Positions 7,725 to 13,090 of a stretch of 13,090 bases of DNA are shown piece by piece (the first letter of the stretch is position 1; every line of letters begins with the position of its first letter). The DNA is taken from positions 1 through 13,090 of the forward strand of contig NSJX01000205.1 of the NCBI GenBank assembly GCA_002286715.1. The letters run 5' to 3'. The translations under genes and the position numbers were made by a program. Source of the DNA: Dentipellis sp. KUC8613. Its lineage: Eukaryota; Basidiomycota; Agaricomycetes; Russulales; Hericiaceae. The notes under the pieces are model-generated. The model made no database searches. It saw only the letters and a list, made by a program, of their open reading frames with translations, and was not told where the DNA came from.

Positions 7725-9834
7725 AACAGATGGCAGCATGGGGGCAGAGAAGGTGTCGTGGGGCACAAGACTGCGGCATGACACAGCACCATGGGGCGCA
7801 ATGGGGCGCGAGAGGGTACGACAGGGCGCGAGGCGACGGGGCAAAGGTCCTGAGGGCACAGCACAGCGCAAGGGCATGCTGAAGGGGTTGAGAGGGCGGA
7901 GCGGCGGCGCAACATGGTGCTATGGGGTGCAAGAGTGCGGTGAGGTGGTGCCTTGGGGCACAAGAGGGCGCGACGGAGCAGGAGGCTGCGGCGCGCAAGC
8001 CCAGGCAGCCTGGTGCGGGGTAAGAGCGTGATGCGGCAGCGTGTCGCGGCACAAGGGGGTCGCCGGTGGGTCAAGAGGGCGGGGGTGTAATACTGTGCCA
8101 CGGTGCGCCAGAGCGGTGGGCGCGTGATGACGGAACGACGGCGCGGAACGGCGACGAACATGCAACAGCGGCACGGGGTGAGTGACGGTGGTGGCGCGTG
8201 GCACGGCACAAGGGGGTGCAAGGCGACACCAAGGCGTGCGGGGCGGCGAGGCGGGGAGAGCGCCCACGTGCCTAGGACGCCATTGCTAGCGCACAGTACG
8301 TGGGCATGCGGCACGGCATGAGTACATGCGACACGACGTGAAAGCATGCAGGGCAATGCAAAGGTGTGTAGGGCGGCAAGACTGCGGGTGCGAGACCGCA
8401 CGCGAGCATTCCGCACCGTTGCTAGGGCGCGTGAGATGGGAAGAGGCCATGCAGAGGCATGCGAGGCCACGCAAAAGCATGGGACGGCAAACCAGGGCAT
8501 GGGCTAAAGCCACAGCGGCGGAGACGGCGGTAATGGGGCAGGACATCGTGTAGCGCACCAGACAGCCCACGTTGGCCCAAAGACGGACCCATGGGGCGCA
8601 AAGACGGTGGTGCGGGGCATCGAGAGGGCGAGGCGGGGGGCACAGACGACGGTATGGGCGCGGCAAGGGGCGCAAGATGGCCCCATGGGGCCCAAAAAAG
8701 GCGGAGTGGGCCGCAGACTGTGCAGCGGGGTGTAGAGACGGTGAGGCGGGGCACACAGATGGCGCGGCGGGGGGCGCAGACCGCGGCGGGGGACGCAAGA
8801 AGGCCCTATGACGGCGGCGGAGGGCATCAACAGGGCGTGATGGGGTGTTGAAAGGGCGCGGCGGAGCACGCAGACAGCGCTGTAGGGCGCAGAATGGCCC
8901 CATGGGGCACAAGACGGCCCCACGGGGCCGGAAGATGGAGGCGCAAGGCGTTGAGAGGGCGAGGCGGGGCGCGTAGACGGTGGCGTGAGGCGCAGACCGC
9001 CCAGCGGGGCCCGAAAACGGTCCGGTGGGGCGCAGACCGCCCAGCTGGGCTCGCAGGCAGCGGCGTGGGTTGCAGACGGTCCAGCGGTGCATCGGGAGGG
9101 TGCGATGGGGGGCACAGACAGCGGTGTGGGTCGCAGAGCGCAAATGGGGCAGCGTGAGGGAGAGCGGGGCGCCACGAAGGGGTGCAGGGCAACGTGACAC
9201 CGCAGGAGACAGCGCGGCGCGGCGTGAGGGCGAGCAGGGCGGTACAAAGGGTAGCAGGAGCGGTGCAACGCACCGTTGCTAGGGCGAGCGGCATCACAAG
9301 ACACAGCTGCATGCACCATTGCTAAGGCACGCAGTGTGCAGCAACACCGTGCGGAGCGGTTATAGGGCAGTGCGGTGGCATTCGCAGCGCCGAGAGGATG
9401 TGAGGTTCACGTCCAGCGCTGTTGCTAAGCCGGGCAAAGCGCAGGGACGGCTTCACAGGGCGGTTATGGGCCAGCGCGAAGGTGTGGGAGGCACCAAGAG
9501 AGCATGTATGGCGGGGTGTGGGCATTCAGCGCGACACGACGGCACACGGGGCAGCAAGATAGCGTAGGGTGCACATCCTACGGCGTCGCTAAGGCAAGCA
9601 GGACGAGGCGACGGTGAAGGAGGCATGCAAGGTGGTGACAACGCGCATGGAGCGACGTGGGGGCGAGTGGGCCGGCAAGAGCGAGAGCGAGGCGGCGAGA
9701 AGGCGTACAGGAAGGCGAAATTATGCCGTTGCTAGGGCGGCGGCAATACGAGCGAGGGTGGCGGGGACTCGAGTGAGGGCGACGGGCGACAGGAGTAGGG
9801 CGGGGCAAGACGGGGGAAACAAGAAGCGAGCAGA
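7725..9834 (-). repeat. C-rich minisatellite on minus strand, block 5
   Basis: On the + strand it is G-rich, the reverse complement of the family in blocks 1-4. The region 8560-9150 is dense in GGGGCGCAGACGG (complement of CCGTCTGCGCCCC). The rest carries GCGAGAGGGCG, GCACCATGGGGCGCAA and repeated CCRTTGCTAGGGCG boxes (8412, 9270, 9313, 9726), the complement of CCCTAGCAACGG in block 1. Open frames of up to 304 codons on the - strand are compositional artefacts. Confidence 0.85.
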
Positions 9835-9840
9835 ACTTAC

Positions 9841-9889
9841 CTGTCGCGACCTATTGGAGTGCGAGGCGGCGTCCGAGAGCGCAGCTATA
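9841..9889 (-). other. Possible small exon with strong donor, minus strand
   Basis: On the - strand the frame TIAALSDAASHSNRSRQ leads into CGACAG|GTAAGT, a perfect donor (exon end 9841, intron from 9840). ACTATAG just upstream could be its acceptor. The peptide has a more normal composition than its surroundings, but the upstream limit and the frame are uncertain. Confidence 0.25.
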
Positions 9890-10677
9890 GTGCTAGAGGG
9901 CGTTGGTGGGGCGTTGGTGGGGTGCGGGCAGCGTCGCTAGAGTGTAGGGCAGCGTCGCGGGGGCCTGAGGCGTCGTCGCAAAGGTGCGAGACGGCGTCGC
10001 GAAGACGCTACACGCGTGGCGTCTTCGTGAGAGGGCGCGCGAGGGCGGGTGACAGCGTTGCAAAGGGGGCGCTATGGCGGCCCAGGGGGGGGGGCGGAGC
10101 GGTCACACGAGGGCACATAATGGCAGCTGCACAAAAACGGCACCACGGGACGCGCGGGCGAGCGGAGAGGGCTTGACATGCCGGTGCAAGGGTGAGGCGG
10201 CGCGATGAGCGCGATACGACGCGAGCGGGCGTGATGCAGCACGAGGGTGAGGCGGGGCGGATTGACGAGCGAGGCGACACGGTGACCGCAAGTGGGGAGA
10301 CGCATCGGATCGGCGCAGCGGCGCGATGAACGAGAGGCTGCGTGAGCGGGGCAACATGGGGCGCATGGGCACGATCCGGGTGCAAGAGTGAGCGCGAGGC
10401 GGTGCGAGTTGCACCTGCGAGCGCGACGCGAGGGCAGAGTGGCGAGGGCAAGACGACGGGTGGGTTCGAGGTGAAGGTCGGGAGCGAGACGGTGCTCGCG
10501 GATGGGAGACGGGACGTATGTGCGCGAGACGGGTCGCGCTGGAGCGAGAAGGCGGACCGGCAGGCGAGGGCGGTTGCAGGGGCAAGAGAGAGGGCGCGCG
10601 GGTGATAATCGCGCACCTGAGAGAGCGGTGGTGGTGCGAGAGGAGTGAGACCGGGAGAAGAAGAAAGGCAACAGAAA
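9890..10677 (-). repeat. C-rich minisatellite on minus strand, block 6
   Basis: This is the same G-rich (+ strand) family, with GCGAGGCGG, GGCGCGCGAGGGCGGG and GAGCGCGAGGC units and fewer TTGCTAGGG boxes than block 5. It ends at 10677, next to the donor-like ATAG|GTAAGT at 10687-10678 read on the - strand. Frames of about 200 codons on the - strand are R/P/S-rich artefacts. Confidence 0.8.
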
Positions 10678-10683
10678 ACTTAC

Positions 10684-10898
10684 CTATCATGGCCCCTTTG
10701 GGCAATTCCACGCTTCAACTGCTCCCTTCTTGCCTTCTTCTCGGCTTGCGAGCGTAAGTCTTTGGGCAGCGAGCGGCGCGGGAGCATGTATGGGTGAGCG
10801 AGTGCATGATGAAGTCGAGGGAAGTGATGAGCCAGTGCACCTGCAGAGCCAAGACGACTCTCGGCAATTCCCGGGTGCAGCTGCTCGACGTAGAGATT
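10684..10898 (-). CDS. Exon-like segment of an unrecognised gene
   Basis: A 71-codon frame, closed upstream by a TGA at 10901-10899, stays open to a strong donor (GATAG|GTAAGT, intron from 10683). The protein looks real and not repetitive. It includes LHPGIAESRLGSAGALAHHF, then PRLHHALAHPYMLPRRSLPK, and ends with a basic helical stretch, DLRSQAEKKARREQLKRG, then IAQRGHD. The exon should begin after an AG at 10881 or 10884 (GAGCAG). The segment LHPGIAESR resembles LHTGIAEAR at 445-474 on the + strand. No family is recognised. The downstream sequence on this strand is C-rich repeat, so any continuation must lie beyond a long repeat-filled intron, or the gene is broken. Confidence 0.5.
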
Positions 10899-10901
10899 TC
10901 A

Positions 10902-11167
10902 TGAAGGCAGGCTCTCCAAAAACCAAATAAATTTGTAACAATTACAAGTAAATTTGTGGATCTACAGTCATATGTTAAAAGTACACACAAATATTTCGAA
11001 GTACAGAGACGTCTTCATTACAACGCTAATGCTGTATCTGCCATGTTGACCCTTTCTAGCACGGCGCGACTTCGTGTTTCCCAGCAATTGAGACATCCAT
11101 TTATTCTGTAAATTTGATATATTGTGTGTATATGATCAATTCACGTGTGGCTGCATTTTTTGCTTGA
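10902..11167. other. AT-rich unique spacer
   Basis: No gene, RNA or repeat could be supported here. If the - strand exon at 10684-10898 is real, this would be its upstream intron or promoter side. Confidence 0.35.
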
Positions 11168-11445
11168 TTCTGATTCATCTATGAATCAGTCTTAAGTATC
11201 GACATTTTCACTACGGTTTTCAAAACGGCCACCGCGCACTTTTATCGCTGCTTTGGGGAATGGTCTCCCACGATTTGAGCCACATTGGTTCGGTTTGAAG
11301 TATATTCATTTTTCAGAGAGTTCAAATAGCATTCAATCAAGACGATTTTTAGCAAATACATAGACAAATAGTATATCTACCACCTGCAAAAATTGTGCAA
11401 TTTTTGAATGACTCTATTACTTGGAAAACTGAAGTCGCGCCATGC
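11168..11445 (+). repeat. Diverged long direct repeat, copy 2
   Basis: The first 22 bases are identical to 1-22, including the CTGATTCAT-ct-ATGAATCAG near-palindrome. Matching landmarks then follow in the same order down to GAAGTCGCG at about 11433-11441. The - strand frame equivalent to that of copy 1 is interrupted by many stops, so this copy is non-coding. Confidence 0.6.
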
Positions 11446-11557
11446 TAGAGATGGTCAGATTGAATGTGATGACTCTGGAGATGCGAAATCGCAACAAGAG
11501 CTTCCCAAAATAATCTCACAGGCAGAGGTACTATGTAGTACTGGTCTCAACATATTT

Positions 11558-11600
11558 ACTAGTGAGGAGTGGGCCGGCAGGCGGCAGGTTCTGATTCATC
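11558..11600 (-). repeat. 43-bp motif copy 4, inverted
   Basis: Read on the - strand it begins GATGAATCAGAACCTGCC and ends TCACTAGT, differing from the consensus by one base (GCTTGC to GCCTGC). It is the only copy in this orientation and faces copies 1-3. The flanks do not show the CTCAAA leader of copies 1 and 3, and no clear target-site duplication was seen. Confidence 0.85.
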
Positions 11601-11951
11601 TCTAGGTTGCCATGCAGAATTCTTCCAAAGTTGTAGACACTTGGCACTGAATTTTCTTTGTAGATTTCTAGAATTCTGTTGTCATGATCAATTATATAGA
11701 GCCACAGCAATACAGTTTTGTTGATTGGGTATAGAACCATCACACAACTATATGTCAATGCACACAACACATTGAACACCTTCAGCAACTACAACTATGC
11801 ATGATAACCAGCTGAAATATAAGAGCATCTGTACACACTTAATTTCAAGCAATGAGAAGATTGAAATCATTGTATTTATTATTATAATCAAATGCAAAGC
11901 AATGAATCTACCACAACTATAATGAAGCACAAGACAAACCAAGATCAGTTA
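11601..11951. other. AT-rich region with weak open frames
   Basis: An 85-codon frame on the - strand (11531-11788) runs through here and into the 43-bp motif, and a 64-codon frame lies upstream of it. Both are plausible by chance in AT-rich DNA and neither matches a known family. No RNA gene was seen. Confidence 0.3.
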
Positions 11952-11990
11952 CTACAGAATAACAGGGACAATGAAAAATGAGATCAATAG
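11952..11990 (-). other. 3' splice-like site ending C-rich block 7, minus strand
   Basis: On the - strand a T-rich tract (CATTTTTCATTGTCCCTG) followed by TTATTCTGTAG ends at 11952, right after the C-rich block coming from 12790. TTGATC could serve as a branch point. This is the third block whose C-strand 3' end looks like an intron end. Confidence 0.4.
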
Positions 11991-11999
11991 TGCCATTGC

Positions 12000-12795
12000 A
12001 TAGGGTGGCTGAAGGCAAGGAGGCATGTCAGAGGTGCGAGGACACACAATGGGGGCAAGGCTGTGCAATGAGCATGATGGCAGCACAGGGCGTGCGACGA
12101 CGGCGCGATGTTTGAGGCGTGAGGCAGCGGTGTGAGGGCGGGTGGCAGCAACAGCGGCACGGGGCTGGTGATTGCGGCGCACGACGTGGCGCGAAGGGTG
12201 CACGACGGCTGCGAGGACGGCCGACAGGCGTGACGCCGCGCATGGCAATGGTATGAGAGGCATGTAGCGACGGCACGAGGGCAGCAAGAGGGCGGCTGGC
12301 GGCGACGGCGGCGGCACGGGGCACATGAGGGCAAAGCGGGCTTGTGGAGGTCGAGCGAGAGCGCGGTGGGGGTGCGCGAGAGGGTGACATGCGCTCACAT
12401 GTGCGAAATGGTGGCACGCGAGGCTCAAAGCGGCGGTGCGGGGACTGTGGGTGCGAGAGAGTGCCGAGGGACGCACGATGGCAGCGCGGGCTTGCAGAGC
12501 GCATAGGCTCGAAACGATCGCATGCGGGCTTCGCTACGGCACGACACGGCGAGGTTGCAGCCCGACACGGAGACACTGAGGCGCGAGAGAGTAGACGTGG
12601 TGGAGCGCGAGTGGGTGACGACGCAGCACCATGGGGCGCAAGAGCATGGTGAGGTGGGGCGGGGCGGTGCGAGAGGGTGTCGAAGGCGTGTGGCGGGGCG
12701 CAATACGGCACCACAGAGCGCGACACGACTCCATGGGGCGCCACGGGGCGCGAGAGGGAGCGGCGGGGGTCAGAGTGCGCTGCAGGGGCTCAAAA
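12000..12795 (-). repeat. C-rich minisatellite on minus strand, block 7
   Basis: It is G-rich on the + strand, with GCGAGAGGGTG, GCAGCACCATGGGGCGCAAGAG and GGCGCGAGAGGG units. The CACCATGGGGCGCAA unit is nearly identical to one at 7787-7800 and is the complement of one at 1703-1717. Open frames of 238 and 174 codons on the - strand are low complexity and are rejected. Confidence 0.8.
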
Positions 12796-12882
12796 GGGGA
12801 GCCGTGGTGATTTTCTTTGTAAAGTAAAATGCTGTAATGTTAAGGAAAGCTTAGTACAGTTTATAGCTATAACTTTATAGGG

Positions 12883-12898
12883 TTTTACTATAGTAAAA
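12883..12898. repeat. Perfect 16-bp AT palindrome
   Basis: TTTTACTATAGTAAAA is its own reverse complement. It lies in the AT-rich sequence that leads into the terminal tandem repeat, whose units also contain TTTTTACTA and CTATAG. Confidence 0.85.
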
Positions 12899-12914
12899 TG
12901 GCTGTAAGAGACGT

Positions 12915-13090
12915 GTTTTTACTAGATGCTGTAGCTGCTGTAGGTAGTATTAATTCACTATGTGCTATAACTATAGGCAAGATTAGTGAAATAGTGAGAT
13001 GTAGTATTTACTACAGCCTATAGTTATAGGGCAGTATAGTGAGATAGTACTGATCGATGTTTTTACTACCAGCTATAGTTATAGGGCAGG
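12915..13090 (+). repeat. AT-rich 53-55 bp tandem repeat, runs off window
   Basis: The anchor CTATA-(AC or GT)-TATAG occurs at 12965-12976, 13018-13029 and 13073-13084, spacings of 53 and 55. Between anchors come GGGCAG, TAGTGARATAGT and TTTTTACTA or TATTTACTA. A more diverged unit with GCTGTAGCTGCTGTAG precedes it near 12915-12964. The anchor is an inverted repeat with a two-base spacer. The array continues past the right edge, so its length is unknown. Confidence 0.8.

Noticed and set aside
8286..9319. Minus strand frames of 304 and 271 codons
   Set aside because: They lie in the reverse-complement minisatellite, overlap each other in different frames and show the same repetitive composition (RPLCAP, APPS, PPAS). 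They are translation of repeat units.
1..11445. Long terminal repeats of a retrotransposon
   Set aside because: The copies are too diverged for a recognisable LTR pair, lack TG...CA ends, and no gag or pol reading frame occurs between them.
11558..11600. tRNA-derived SINE head (GGTTCTGATTC resembles a B box)
   Set aside because: The B-box match needs an extra base, no A box with correct spacing was found, and no tRNA-like fold or poly-A tail is visible.
11408..11605. 65-codon + strand frame MTLLLGKLKSRHARDG and onward
   Set aside because: It spans the end of the long repeat and the inverted 43-bp motif, and shows no family match. Length is within chance for this composition.
11531..11788. 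85-codon minus strand frame including MNQNLPPAGPLLTS
   Set aside because: The last part is just the 43-bp motif translated. In the four motif copies four of five substitutions in this frame change the amino acid, so there is no sign of coding constraint.

Overview
The window looks like nuclear DNA of a fungus, most likely a basidiomycete (Agaricomycete type). The support is indirect. A recognisable RAE1-like gene remnant carries introns of 59 and 52 bp with fungal-style GTATGT and ATGAC...CAG signals, and the rest is repeat-rich non-coding DNA. No bacterial-style operon, rRNA, tRNA or CRISPR array was seen. Most of the long open frames are artefacts of stop-poor, extremely GC-rich, low-complexity DNA: several frames on both strands are open at once and encode only P/R/A/S/H runs.

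Layout. 1-381 is AT-rich and begins with one copy of a diverged long repeat whose second copy lies at 11168-11445 in the same orientation. 382-501 is a good candidate terminal exon (+) of an unrecognised gene. From about 640 to 6640 the + strand is a C-rich, CpG-rich degenerate minisatellite. It is broken by four short interludes: a perfect 26-bp palindrome (679-704), a possible 15-nt microexon (2607-2621), a CA/CATGCA microsatellite (3984-4063), and a broken RAE1/GLE2 fragment (4572-4886). 6660-7675 is AT-rich and holds three copies of a sharply conserved 43-bp motif. From 7725 to 10680 the same minisatellite family returns on the opposite strand, again broken by a possible small exon (9841-9889, -). 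It is followed, upstream on the - strand, by an exon-like segment of an unrecognised gene (10684-10898, -). 10900-11950 is AT-rich, with the second long-repeat copy and an inverted fourth 43-bp motif. 12000-12795 is a third minisatellite block on the - strand. The window ends in an AT-rich 53-55 bp tandem repeat built on CTATAGTTATAG.

The most interesting pattern is that several minisatellite borders look like intron ends on the C-rich strand. Splice-donor-like AG|GT(A/G)NGT sequences sit where C-rich blocks begin, and a branch point plus AG sits where they end (CTGAC...CAG at 6646-6659 on +, CTGAC...CAG at 7687-7676 on -). This holds on both strands with the polarity flipped. It suggests minisatellite that expands inside introns, or an intron-like mobile or expandable element, oriented so that its pyrimidine strand is the transcribed sense strand. 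This is an inference that needs RNA data. No complete gene with an assignable function is present.
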